This document shows positions 11,503-21,657 of a DNA stretch of 64,000 bases, one piece after another (position 1 is the first letter of the stretch; each line of letters begins with the position of its first letter). Below the pieces are notes generated by a model. It had not been told where the DNA came from. It saw only the letters and a program-made list of their open reading frames with translations, and did no database searches. This DNA is from Magnetococcales bacterium. Its GTDB lineage: Bacteria > Pseudomonadota > Magnetococcia > Magnetococcales > Magnetaquicoccaceae. The DNA is taken from positions 41,729 through 105,728 of the forward strand of contig JADGBT010000009.1 in NCBI GenBank assembly GCA_015231375.1, read 5' to 3'. Position numbers and translations under genes: made by a program.

Positions 11503-11890
11503 TGGAGACCGTTTGAATTGCGCGTTGTTGCGCAATATCCTGGAAAACGAGGGGTTGCAGGTGCTGGATGCGTCGGGCGCGCGTCTGGGATGGCAGATTC
11601 TGCGGGCGGCCCCGTGTGATCTGGTGATCACGGACTTGCTGATCACGGATCCGGATGGCGGAAGCGTGCTGGAGGTGTTGTTGCGGGAGTTTCCCGAGAC
11701 CCGGATCATCGCTCTCACCCGGGGGGGAGGGGGGCGTTCCAGGATCTCGGAACGGGAGGAGCAAGCCTTTCGCGGGGTGGTGCGCATCCTGGAACGGCCG
11801 GTTTTTCGCCAGGAGTTGTTGACGGCGATCCAGGAGTTGTTCCCCGACTGGCAACCCGAAGAGAGCCACGGGGAGCGGCATGGACTTTAG
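11471..11890 (+). CDS. Single-domain receiver protein lacking the conserved lysine
   Basis: 139 residues consisting of one CheY-like fold. The acidic pocket (VIDGDRLN) and phospho-aspartate (DLVITDLLITDPDGG) are present. Where receivers normally have Lys-Pro, this one reads ILERPVF, so the switch lysine is replaced by arginine. It may still accept phosphate but signal differently, or act as a sink. The start was chosen because GGGAGGAG lies just upstream of the ATG at 11471. This places the gene 32 bases inside the preceding regulator gene, so translational coupling is likely. Confidence 0.8.
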   Translation: MARTIQVLVIDGDRLNCALLRNILENEGLQVLDASGARLGWQILRAAPCDLVITDLLITDPDGGSVLEVLLREFPETRIIALTRGGGGRSRISEREEQAFRGVVRILERPVFRQELLTAIQELFPDWQPEESHGERHGL

Positions 11891-11892
11891 CG

Positions 11893-11942
11893 TTCCTGGC
11901 TGATCAGGACTCCTGGCTGAAAGGACTCCTGGCTGAAAGAGG
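11893..11942. repeat. Three ~16-bp direct repeats before dtd
   Basis: The block TTCCTGGCTGA / ACTCCTGGCTGAAAGG / ACTCCTGGCTGAAAGAG occurs three times in succession between the receiver gene and dtd. It is a small tandem expansion in a 63-base intergenic gap. No function can be assigned. Confidence 0.75.
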
Positions 11943-11953
11943 GAGTATCGCGT

Positions 11954-12415
11954 GTGAAGGCGGTTGTGCAGCGGGTGAGCGAAGCGTCCGTGACCGTTGG
12001 CGCGGAGACGGTGGGTGCGGTCGGCAAGGGGCTGTTGGTGCTGTTGGCGGTGGAGAAGGGGGATGGTCTGCGGGAGATCGACCGGATGGCCCGCAAGATC
12101 GCCGGCTTGCGGCTGTTTCCGGACGAACGGGGGCGGATGCATCATTCGGTGCGGGATGTGGGCGGAGCGGTGCTGGTGGTTTCCCAGTTCACCCTGGCGG
12201 CCAATCTCGACAAGGGGTTTCGACCCTCGTTCGATGGCGCGGAGCTGCCGGAGCAGGCCTGCCGGATGTTCGATCTGTTTTGTCAGCGTCTGATGGCCGA
12301 AGGCCTGGTGGTGGCCACCGGACGTTTTGCCGCCGACATGCGGGTGAGTCTGGTCAACGACGGGCCGGTGACCTTCATCGTGGCGTTTGAGGCCGAAGGG
12401 GATGAGGTGCGGTGA
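11954..12415 (+). CDS. dtd: D-aminoacyl-tRNA deacylase
   Basis: 153 residues, close to the DTD norm of ~145. It begins with GTG and reads (M)KAVVQRVSEASVTVG, the standard family N-terminus. The substrate-pocket motifs SQFTLAA and NDGPVTF (the Gly-cisPro motif that enforces D-chirality selection) are intact. The enzyme hydrolyses D-amino acids, and glycine from tRNA-Ala, off mischarged tRNAs in the cytoplasm. Its last ~41 bases overlap the end of the convergent M23 peptidase gene. Confidence 0.96.
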   Translation: MKAVVQRVSEASVTVGAETVGAVGKGLLVLLAVEKGDGLREIDRMARKIAGLRLFPDERGRMHHSVRDVGGAVLVVSQFTLAANLDKGFRPSFDGAELPEQACRMFDLFCQRLMAEGLVVATGRFAADMRVSLVNDGPVTFIVAFEAEGDEVR

Positions 12416-13478
12416 CGCGCGGTGTCGGATCCGTGGCCGCCTGGGTCGTGTGCGTCGGGCCGGTTTGGTGACTGGTTTGATGACTGGCCGGTTGCGTCGG
12501 GTCGAGCATGGCGAGCAGCGCGATCCACTGAACGCTCTTCTCCCGGAACAGCCGATCGGGTTGTTCCGGGCTCCACTCCATGAACGGGGCGGGATTGAGG
12601 TATTGGTGGATGAAGCGGATTTCGTAGTGCAGATGAGGCGCGGTGACGATGCCGCTTTTGCCGGTCAGGCCAATGATCTCCCCTTTTTTCACGAAATCGC
12701 CGGGCTTGACCAGAATTTTGTTGAGATGGCTGTAGGTGGTGGTGAAACCGAAAGAGTGATCCAGGCTGATCACCTGCCCGAGACCATTGAGACCGAGTTT
12801 TCCGGTATCCACGCCCGCGAATTCTACCACGCCATCGGCGGTTGCCATGACTTGAGTATTCATGGCCGCTTGCAGATCCACGCCGGGATGAAAACGGTTG
12901 CTTTGCAGGGTGGGATGGACCCGGAATCCGAACGGGCTGTTCACCCCCAGGAAAGGAACGGGATGACCGGTGGGAATGCTGTGGGCGAAGAGCTGTTTTT
13001 GTTCCCGTCCGAGCAGGTAAGGATCGAGCGCTTCCAGCAGGGTTTCGTTGACATGCACCTCCAGGGGCGAGAGTCCGGTGTGCGGGGGGGTGTGGGTCAG
13101 AGGCAGGGTGTCGGGTTCCGGTTCTGCGGATTCGGCGTGTTCGACAGCCGGATTGAACAGTCCTTCCAGGGATTCCAGGGAGGGCAGCAGGGTGGCGTGA
13201 TCCTGGAAAAGTGGCAGGCTGGGAGGGGATCCTCTGGCATCGACACCCGGTTGATGGCTGGCCTGGGTGGTGGAGCCGGGTCGGGGCGTCGGGGTGTCTC
13301 GACTGTTCAGCAACCAGGAACCGGCGGCCAGACTCCCCAGCATGGCGGGGACGAGCAGGGTGAGCAGTCTTGGCCACCCTTCGTTTGGGAAGAAGGGTAT
13401 TTCTGGCGCGTCGCCCGATGGTCTGGCCTGGGGTGGACGGTTGCGCGCGGATGCCAACATGGGATATAAGGATTGCAT
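12375..13478 (-). CDS. Membrane-anchored M23 (LytM) peptidase
   Basis: 367 residues. An N-terminal cytoplasmic stretch precedes one transmembrane segment at about 38-58 (LLTLLVPAMLGSLAAGSWLL). A Pro/Thr-rich periplasmic linker leads to a C-terminal LytM domain (about 195-320). The zinc-binding motifs HPGVD and PHLHYEIR are both present, so the domain should be an active endopeptidase or at least zinc-loaded. Family members cut peptidoglycan cross-links or regulate amidases during growth and division. It is convergent with dtd and overlaps its 3' end. Several Gly/Asp positions around the active site follow the canonical GFRVHP...HPGVDL pattern. Confidence 0.92.
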   Translation of the reverse strand: MQSLYPMLASARNRPPQARPSGDAPEIPFFPNEGWPRLLTLLVPAMLGSLAAGSWLLNSRDTPTPRPGSTTQASHQPGVDARGSPPSLPLFQDHATLLPSLESLEGLFNPAVEHAESAEPEPDTLPLTHTPPHTGLSPLEVHVNETLLEALDPYLLGREQKQLFAHSIPTGHPVPFLGVNSPFGFRVHPTLQSNRFHPGVDLQAAMNTQVMATADGVVEFAGVDTGKLGLNGLGQVISLDHSFGFTTTYSHLNKILVKPGDFVKKGEIIGLTGKSGIVTAPHLHYEIRFIHQYLNPAPFMEWSPEQPDRLFREKSVQWIALLAMLDPTQPASHQTSHQTGPTHTTQAATDPTPRVTAPHPLRPQTPR

Positions 13479-13609
13479 CTGGAAATCTCCTGGATTTGGA
13501 TGTCCGTACCCGTTTTTTATCGGGCAGCCGCCGCAAGGCGTGAGAGATTTTCGCGTTCTGGTGAAAAAATGTCTTGTTCAACATTCTGTTAAAGGAAATC
13601 ATCACTGCC

Positions 13610-14014
13610 GTGAAAATTCTGATTGCCGATGACGATGTGAACAGCCGGGTGATTCTGACCTCGATTCTCGCCCCGCACGGGGAGTGTCACGAGGTGATGA
13701 ACGGCATGGAGGCCGTGTCCGCCTTCAAGACCGCTTTGGAGACGAACGAGCCTTATCAACTGGTCTGCATGGACATCATGATGCCGGAGATGGATGGTCA
13801 AGAGGCGGTTCTGGCCATCCGGGCCGCAGAAAAGGCGCATCAGGTGGGCGCCAACGATGAGACGGTGGTGATCATGACGTCGGCGTTGGATACCCTGGAC
13901 TCGATCATTCGTTCTTTCGATCAGGGGGGATGCAACGCCTATCTGGGAAAACCCATCCGACGGGCCGCGCTGTTGGAGAAAGTGCGCAATTACGGTTTGA
14001 TTGGAGTGGGGTGA
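13610..14014 (+). CDS. CheY-like single-domain response regulator
   Basis: About 134 residues. The protein reads (M)KILIADDDVNSRVIL with the acidic pair, phospho-aspartate in VCMDIMMPEMDGQEA, Thr/Ser in VIMTSALDT and lysine in YLGKPIRR, so all receiver residues are present. The GTG at 13610 begins exactly at the receiver fold. AAAGGA lies 13 bases upstream, rather far, and an in-frame TTG at 13574 would add 12 residues. No output domain exists, so it should act by protein contact or in a phosphorelay. It lies between the divergent M23 gene and the tetR gene. Confidence 0.85.
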   Translation: MKILIADDDVNSRVILTSILAPHGECHEVMNGMEAVSAFKTALETNEPYQLVCMDIMMPEMDGQEAVLAIRAAEKAHQVGANDETVVIMTSALDTLDSIIRSFDQGGCNAYLGKPIRRAALLEKVRNYGLIGVG

Positions 14015-14056
14015 TGTCATGGCGAGCCTCCTGCGTGTCCGGGTAAGGGTTGGATT

Positions 14057-14668
14057 ATGAACAGTCCTGGTTATTCAAAGACTGCCGTCAAGATTCTCGA
14101 AGCCTCTTTGCCGTTGTTTGCCGCGCGCGGTTACAATGGGGTGGCCATGCGGGATATCGCGCAGACGGTGGGGATTACCGCCGCCGCTTTGTACAATCAT
14201 TTTTCCGGGAAAGAGACATTATATTTCAAGGCGTTGGAATATGCCTTCGCCGGCAAGGTGAATACCCTGGCCGAGGAGTTGGAGGTTGCCCGGGATTCCA
14301 GGAGTCGATTGCGGCGTCTGATTTCATTCTGGATCGAGATTTTTGGCGGGGATGTGATTTTGCGTTCCTTGTTGCAGCGTGAAATGAGCGACGCCGACGA
14401 ACAACGCTTGCGTTTGCTGCTGGATCGGGTGTTTCTGCCGGTTTACGAAGAGAGCAAAGGCATTCTGGTTGAGCTGGCCCACGGGCGCACGGATGAACAT
14501 TTATTGTTTTGCGCCATTCTGGGTCTGGTGTTGTCCCATTTCCAACTGGCCCCGATTCGCAGACGACTGCCCGGCACCCGGGTGGAACATGAGGATGTCG
14601 AGGGCATCGCCGACCATCTGGCGCGGTTGTTGTTCGACGGTCTGGATCCGGACAGGTCGCGCGCATGA
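14057..14668 (+). CDS. TetR/AcrR-family transcriptional regulator
   Basis: 203 residues. An N-terminal TetR helix-turn-helix spans about 10-57 (ILEASLPLFAARGYNGVAMR, then DIAQTVGITAAALYNHFSGK with the family's YxHFxxK signature). The rest is an all-helical ligand/dimer domain with a C-terminal segment like that of CerR/DUF1956-type repressors. The target and ligand are unknown. Its stop overlaps the start of the next gene (ATGA at 14665-14668), so the two are co-translated. Confidence 0.9.
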   Translation: MNSPGYSKTAVKILEASLPLFAARGYNGVAMRDIAQTVGITAAALYNHFSGKETLYFKALEYAFAGKVNTLAEELEVARDSRSRLRRLISFWIEIFGGDVILRSLLQREMSDADEQRLRLLLDRVFLPVYEESKGILVELAHGRTDEHLLFCAILGLVLSHFQLAPIRRRLPGTRVEHEDVEGIADHLARLLFDGLDPDRSRA

Positions 14669-15582
14669 TCCCCAGTGCCGGGGAGGAGGAGTCGTTTTCC
14701 GCAGAGACCACCGTGGAGGCGGCTTTGTCGCGTTATCTGCAACAGGTCTCCTCCCACAAATCCCCCACCACCCATGCGCGCGAGCAGCGCAAGGCGCGTC
14801 AGATCGCGGCGCGATTGGGAAAGCTGCCTTTGTCCGAGGTGAGCGCGCTGGATCTTTCGCGTTATCGGGATCTGCGTCTGCGCGAGGCGTCGGCGGCCAT
14901 CGTGCAGGGGGATCTGGATCTGTTGCGGGAGTTGTTCGAGGTCGCGGCGGGGCTGTGGAAGGTGGAACTGGACGGCAATCCGGTGAATGGCGTGTCGCCT
15001 CCGCGCGCGGTGCCGGAGCGGGCGCGTTCCTTGAGTCCGGGAGAGGTGGTGCGTCTGTTGGCCGCGTGTGACCGTCGATCCACCCCCATGCTGGGATGGA
15101 TCGTGCGCATCGTCTTGCAGACGGCCATGAACAAGGACGAAATCCTGAAAATGCGTACCGGCGATCTGGATCTGAAGGCGCGGATCGCGACCATTCCCAG
15201 AACTCTGGGGCGTGCGGAGCGACAGGTTCCATTGAGTCGCGCGGTCGTGCGGGTGTTCAATGATGTTTTGAGTTATCCGGAACGGCCTGATAATGAAGAT
15301 TTATTGTTTTATGGTGCCTATGGTTCCTTGGGGGTGCGTCATCCCCTGACCATCGACAAAGCCTTGCGCGCGGTGGCGATGCAGGCGCGGGTGAAGGGAT
15401 TGCGTTTCAGCGATTTGCGCAACGAGGCGTTGTCGCGTCTGGAGCAGGCGGGTTGGACGGAGTTGGAGCGGTTCACCCTGGCGGGTTTGACCTTTCCCAG
15501 GGGGGTGAAACGTCCACCCCGTCCGACGGTCGCCGCACTGGTGGCGCGTCTGGACGAGGTGGGTTTCGGCGTGGACCCCTGA
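14665..15582 (+). CDS. Degenerate tyrosine recombinase (integrase-fold) protein
   Basis: 305 residues with the layout of a phage-type integrase: an N-terminal SAM-like core-binding domain (about 18-100) and a C-terminal catalytic fold (about 120-290). The catalytic residues have largely gone. The first Arg motif reads LQTAMNKDEILKM, with Asn at the usual Arg. The box-II motif H-x-x-R-H reads SDLRN, keeping only its Arg. No Tyr is present in the terminal region. The coding frame is long and undamaged, so it is probably a DNA-binding protein under selection rather than a decaying gene. It overlaps the tetR stop by four bases, suggesting a shared function. It converges on the cheV-like gene. Confidence 0.75.
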   Translation: MIPSAGEEESFSAETTVEAALSRYLQQVSSHKSPTTHAREQRKARQIAARLGKLPLSEVSALDLSRYRDLRLREASAAIVQGDLDLLRELFEVAAGLWKVELDGNPVNGVSPPRAVPERARSLSPGEVVRLLAACDRRSTPMLGWIVRIVLQTAMNKDEILKMRTGDLDLKARIATIPRTLGRAERQVPLSRAVVRVFNDVLSYPERPDNEDLLFYGAYGSLGVRHPLTIDKALRAVAMQARVKGLRFSDLRNEALSRLEQAGWTELERFTLAGLTFPRGVKRPPRPTVAALVARLDEVGFGVDP

Positions 15583-15627
15583 CAGAGAGATCAGCGTCAG
15601 CGAAAGAAGCCGGTCGGGTGGCGTGCC

Positions 15628-16575
15628 TCACGAGGCCCGTGCGACCCCTTCGACCCGTTCTACCTGATCGAGAATCGCGGCGGCGATCTTGTTGGGCTGG
15701 AATTTGGGGATGAAGGCGTCGGCACCCATTTGCGCGGCTTTGTCCTGGTTGGACTTGTTGCTCAAGGAGCTGTGCAGGGCCAGATGGATGTGGGCCAGTT
15801 TGGGGTTCTGCTTGACTTTGCGGGTGAAGGTGAAGCCATCCATCACCGGCATTTCGATGTCGGAGAAGATGATGTTGTAGGGCATGTCGCCGCTCGCCAG
15901 GCACCGTTCCAGCTCTTCCAGGGCCTTGTCCGCGCTGTCGAAGAGGGTGTGGCGCAAACCCAGTTGGTTGAAGGCCGAAGACATGAGCTGACGGGCCGCG
16001 TTGGAGTCGTCCACCGCCAGCACATGAAACTTGTCGATGTGCAACTGTTTGGCCCGTTGGGTCATGTCGGTGGAGATGGCGTCTTCGATGCCGATGATGT
16101 CGCCGAGAATTTTCTCCACGTCGAGGATCTGGACCGTGCGTTCTCCATCGTAGGTGATGGCCGTCAGGTAGCTGGCCCCGTAGAGGGAGCCGTCGGGTCG
16201 GATGACATCGTTCCAGCTTTTCTGGATCAGGCGGTCGGGTTCGCTGACCAAAAAGCCCTGGATCGAGGTGCTGTATTCGCATACCAGCACATAGCTCAAG
16301 CGGTCCTGGTAGGGGATGGACTCCAGCCCCAACGCCTCGGAGAGATCGAGCAGATTGATGGCGTGTCCCCGGAAATCGATGGTCCCTTTGATGGCGGGGT
16401 GGGATTGGGGAATGCGGGTGACGTGTTTGGGGCATTCGAGGATTTCGATGATCTTGAAGACGTTCAGGCCGTAGAGTTGGCCATCCGTCAGGACAAAGGT
16501 AAGCATCTCCATTTCGTTGCTGAAGGCGAGATTGGCGCGTTTGTTGACATCGGCCAGGAAGTTTGCTTCTGACAT
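15628..16575 (-). CDS. cheV: CheV-type chemotaxis coupling protein (CheW-REC)
   Basis: 315 residues. An N-terminal CheW-like domain (about 15-165; EMLTFVLTDGQLYGLNVFKI, GTIDFRGHAINLLDL) is joined to a receiver domain (about 180-310). The phospho-aspartate is in IIFSDIEMPVMDGFTF, and the lysine position is filled in FIPKFQPNK. CheV couples chemoreceptors to CheA and uses phosphorylation for adaptation. No other che genes are in the window. The start has AAGGAG upstream (TGCAAGGAGAACACC before ATG). The neighbouring secreted nuclease gene is divergent. Confidence 0.92.
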   Translation of the reverse strand: MSEANFLADVNKRANLAFSNEMEMLTFVLTDGQLYGLNVFKIIEILECPKHVTRIPQSHPAIKGTIDFRGHAINLLDLSEALGLESIPYQDRLSYVLVCEYSTSIQGFLVSEPDRLIQKSWNDVIRPDGSLYGASYLTAITYDGERTVQILDVEKILGDIIGIEDAISTDMTQRAKQLHIDKFHVLAVDDSNAARQLMSSAFNQLGLRHTLFDSADKALEELERCLASGDMPYNIIFSDIEMPVMDGFTFTRKVKQNPKLAHIHLALHSSLSNKSNQDKAAQMGADAFIPKFQPNKIAAAILDQVERVEGVARAS

Positions 16576-16620
16576 GGTGTTCTCCTTGCAGCAGTCCTTT
16601 ATCCGGTTTGTTGGGGGGTC

Positions 16621-17172
16621 GTGATGATAGGCCAGAATGCCAGCATACACCCAATCGGGGTCAGATGCCGGGGTTTTTCGTATGATCTGTTCAAGATTTT
16701 TCTGCTCGGGTGGTTGTGCGCGCCCGGCTGGTCGTGTGCCGACGAGTGGCGTGGACGGGTGGTGCGGATTCAAGATGGCGACAGTCTGGTGGTCTCCCGG
16801 GAAGGGCGTCAGGAGAAGGTGCGACTGGCCGGGATCGACACGCCGGAGCAGGGACAGCCTTATGCCGGGGAAGCCAAAGCCTTGACCCAACGTCTGGTGG
16901 AACATCGAACGGTCCGGGTCGTAGACAAGGAGCGGGACCGCTATGGTCGGCTGGTGGCCTGGGTGACCCCCCTGGATGGCGAGGAGTTGGGCGCGGCTTT
17001 GGTGCGGGCCGGTCTGGCGTGGCAGCATCCCTATTATTCCAGGGATCCGGAGTTGAAGAGACTGGAACAAGAGGCCAGGAGGCGTGGCATCGGACTGTGG
17101 GCCGATCCCGATCCCACCCCCCCGTGGGTGTGGAAACGCCACCACCGCCGGGGAAGCCGGGAACATCCCTGA
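16621..17172 (+). CDS. Secreted thermonuclease (SNase)-fold protein
   Basis: 183 residues. A hydrophobic segment ending in a signal-peptidase-like site (FLLGWLCAPGWSCA, then DEW) precedes a staphylococcal-nuclease OB fold. The active-site pattern is present: RVVRIQDGDSLVV, the first Arg/Asp group in VRLAGIDTPEQGQ, a Glu in YAGEAKA, and the second Arg in DRYGRLVAWV. It should be a Ca-dependent nuclease exported to the periplasm or outside. Two adjacent ATG codons (16621, 16624) make the start slightly ambiguous. A candidate terminator follows. Confidence 0.88.
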   Translation: MMIGQNASIHPIGVRCRGFSYDLFKIFLLGWLCAPGWSCADEWRGRVVRIQDGDSLVVSREGRQEKVRLAGIDTPEQGQPYAGEAKALTQRLVEHRTVRVVDKERDRYGRLVAWVTPLDGEELGAALVRAGLAWQHPYYSRDPELKRLEQEARRRGIGLWADPDPTPPWVWKRHHRRGSREHP

Positions 17173-17247
17173 AATCAGCCGGGGAGTGATTGCAGGGATG
17201 TCGTGTGTGGGGGGGTGGGGATTTTGTGGTTGGAAAGTCAAAACCCT

Positions 17248-17280
17248 GGGGGAGGAATCGCCCAGACCCCCGCTTTTTTT
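17248..17280 (+). terminator. Candidate rho-independent terminator after the nuclease gene
   Basis: GGGGG at 17248-17252 can pair with CCCCC at 17267-17271, with an alternative CTGGG/CCCAG pairing, followed by GC and seven T residues (17274-17280). It stands between the convergent nuclease and sppA genes and points in the nuclease direction. The stem is short, so confidence is moderate. Confidence 0.5.
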
Positions 17281-17295
17281 AAAGAAGTTGACCGC

Positions 17296-18333
17296 CTACC
17301 GCCAGCGCCAGCCGCTTTCGCCGATGGGCAGAGCCTGCAAGGCCGCGCCGGCCATGCCTTTGGACATGCGGGTCAACAGGTCTTCCTTGTTGGTGAAATC
17401 CACCATGCGCTCGTTCTTGATCAACTGACGGGCGATCCAGGAGGCTGAACCCAATCCATCCACCAGTCCCAGTTTCACCGCCTCTTCGCCGGTCCAGACC
17501 AGCCCCTGGAACAGCTCTTCCCGTCCGGCCTTGAGTCGGTCGCCCCGTCCGGTCTCCACCGCCTTGATGAACTGCTCGTGAATGCGGTTGAGCAGACCCT
17601 GGGCGTGCTGTTTCTCCGCCGGATTCACCGGGCTGAAAGGATCCAGGAATCCCTTGTGTTTGCCCGCCGTGAGCATGCGGCTCTCCATGCCGAGTTTCTC
17701 CAGGGTCTGTTGCAGACCGAATCCTTGCATCATCACGCCGATGGAGCCGACCAGCGACGCCTTGTCCGCGTAGATCTTGGGCGCGGCGGCGGCCACGTAA
17801 TAACCGCCCGAGGCGCACAGATCCTCGACAGCGGCGTAGACCGGCATTTCGGCGTGCTGTTTTTGCAAACGGGTCAACTCGTCGTAGATCTGGCCGGCCT
17901 GCACCGGACTGCCCCCCGGACTGTTGATGCGCAGAATCACCCCTTCGGTATCCGGGTGGTCGAAGGCCTCCCGCAAGCCCTTGATGACCGTTTCCGCCGA
18001 GGCGGGCATTTCATCCATGATCACCCCGTGCAGATGCACCACGGCCACATGTTTGCGTTTGGCCGAGAACTGATCCATCGGGGGCAGATCCCCGCCAAGA
18101 TGGGCCAACCACAACAGCAGCATCAGGTATCCGGCGATGAACAGCCGAAACCAGTTGCGGCCTCTGCGGGATTTCTTCTGTTCGTTGAGATTGACCAGCA
18201 ACAGCCGTTCCAGCACTTCGCGTTCCTGGGCGCGATTGGCTTCCAGTTGTTTCATCCACTCCCGGTTTTCCAGCGCGTGGGGGGAGGGGGTGGCGTGCGG
18301 TTCGTCGGAGAACAAGGGTTCGTTCTTTTCCAT
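17296..18333 (-). CDS. sppA: Signal peptide peptidase SppA, short form
   Basis: 345 residues, with an N-terminal cytoplasmic segment and one transmembrane helix at about 64-82 (FRLFIAGYLMLLLWLAHLGG). A single protease domain of the SppA/S49 type follows. Conserved motifs are RINSPGGSP, the nucleophile Ser in DLCASGGYYVAAAA and the DKASLVGSIGVM segment. The protein is the short bacterial form, which forms octamers that degrade leftover signal peptides in the membrane. It lies 19 bases downstream of the MerR-like gene, same strand, so it probably belongs to the gcv-eno run. Confidence 0.93.
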   Translation of the reverse strand: MEKNEPLFSDEPHATPSPHALENREWMKQLEANRAQEREVLERLLLVNLNEQKKSRRGRNWFRLFIAGYLMLLLWLAHLGGDLPPMDQFSAKRKHVAVVHLHGVIMDEMPASAETVIKGLREAFDHPDTEGVILRINSPGGSPVQAGQIYDELTRLQKQHAEMPVYAAVEDLCASGGYYVAAAAPKIYADKASLVGSIGVMMQGFGLQQTLEKLGMESRMLTAGKHKGFLDPFSPVNPAEKQHAQGLLNRIHEQFIKAVETGRGDRLKAGREELFQGLVWTGEEAVKLGLVDGLGSASWIARQLIKNERMVDFTNKEDLLTRMSKGMAGAALQALPIGESGWRWR

Positions 18334-18352
18334 GGTGTTTTGCCTGGAGCCT

Positions 18353-18826
18353 TCAGGACAGCGGCAGGGGGTCGGGTTTCAGACGGATGTCGGTCAACCC
18401 CTTGAGGTCGCTGATGCGAAAACGCATCGCATACACCTTGCAGGCCCGGCATACCTCCACGGATTGATAACAGTGGCTCTCCTTGTTGCTCCAGCAGGGG
18501 AACTGGTTGTCCTGCAAGGAGGGGCAGTTCTGCCGGGAGCCGTACTGGCATTTGATCACGTCCCAACAGGGGATCAGGGCCAGCAGCGAGCGGATGCCCG
18601 CGATGCTGATGCTGGACTTGATCAGGCGCCGGATTTCAATCAGCCATTCCACATCCTCTTCGTTGAACAGGCGGGTGCCGGCCCGGTTCTTGTGGGAGAT
18701 GAACAGCCTTTCGCGTTCGTACATGTGGATCGTGCGAATGGAAATGCCAAGACGCTTGGCCACCACGCCGATCTTGACCATGGTGGCGGTCTCTTCGTTT
18801 TCGGTTGGAGCGCTGGTCGTGTTCAT
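18353..18826 (-). CDS. MerR-like regulator with a Cys-rich (two-CW type) C-terminus
   Basis: 157 residues. An N-terminal MerR winged helix is clear (KIGVVAKRLGISIRTIHMYE, then RAGTRLFNEEDVEWL). The C-terminal ~50 residues hold seven cysteines in the pattern CW-x4-C-x7-C-x9-CW-x6-C-x6-C-x2-C. This resembles the two-CW cysteine domain seen in other bacterial sensor proteins and could bind a metal, an Fe-S cluster or redox disulfides. No long dimerisation coiled coil of the classical MerR type is obvious. It sits 29 bases after eno and 19 before sppA on the same strand. A start at 18781 (MVKIGVV) is possible. Confidence 0.85.
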   Translation of the reverse strand: MNTTSAPTENEETATMVKIGVVAKRLGISIRTIHMYERERLFISHKNRAGTRLFNEEDVEWLIEIRRLIKSSISIAGIRSLLALIPCWDVIKCQYGSRQNCPSLQDNQFPCWSNKESHCYQSVEVCRACKVYAMRFRISDLKGLTDIRLKPDPLPLS

Positions 18827-18855
18827 GAGGGTCGGTGTGCTCCTTTCTTGCGTGT

Positions 18856-21653
<2,798 letters not shown>

Positions 21654-21657
21654 GGCT

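Noticed and set aside
14665..15582. Integrase marking a mobile genomic island
   Set aside because: The catalytic residues are lost, no tRNA or attachment repeat lies next to it, and composition matches its neighbours.
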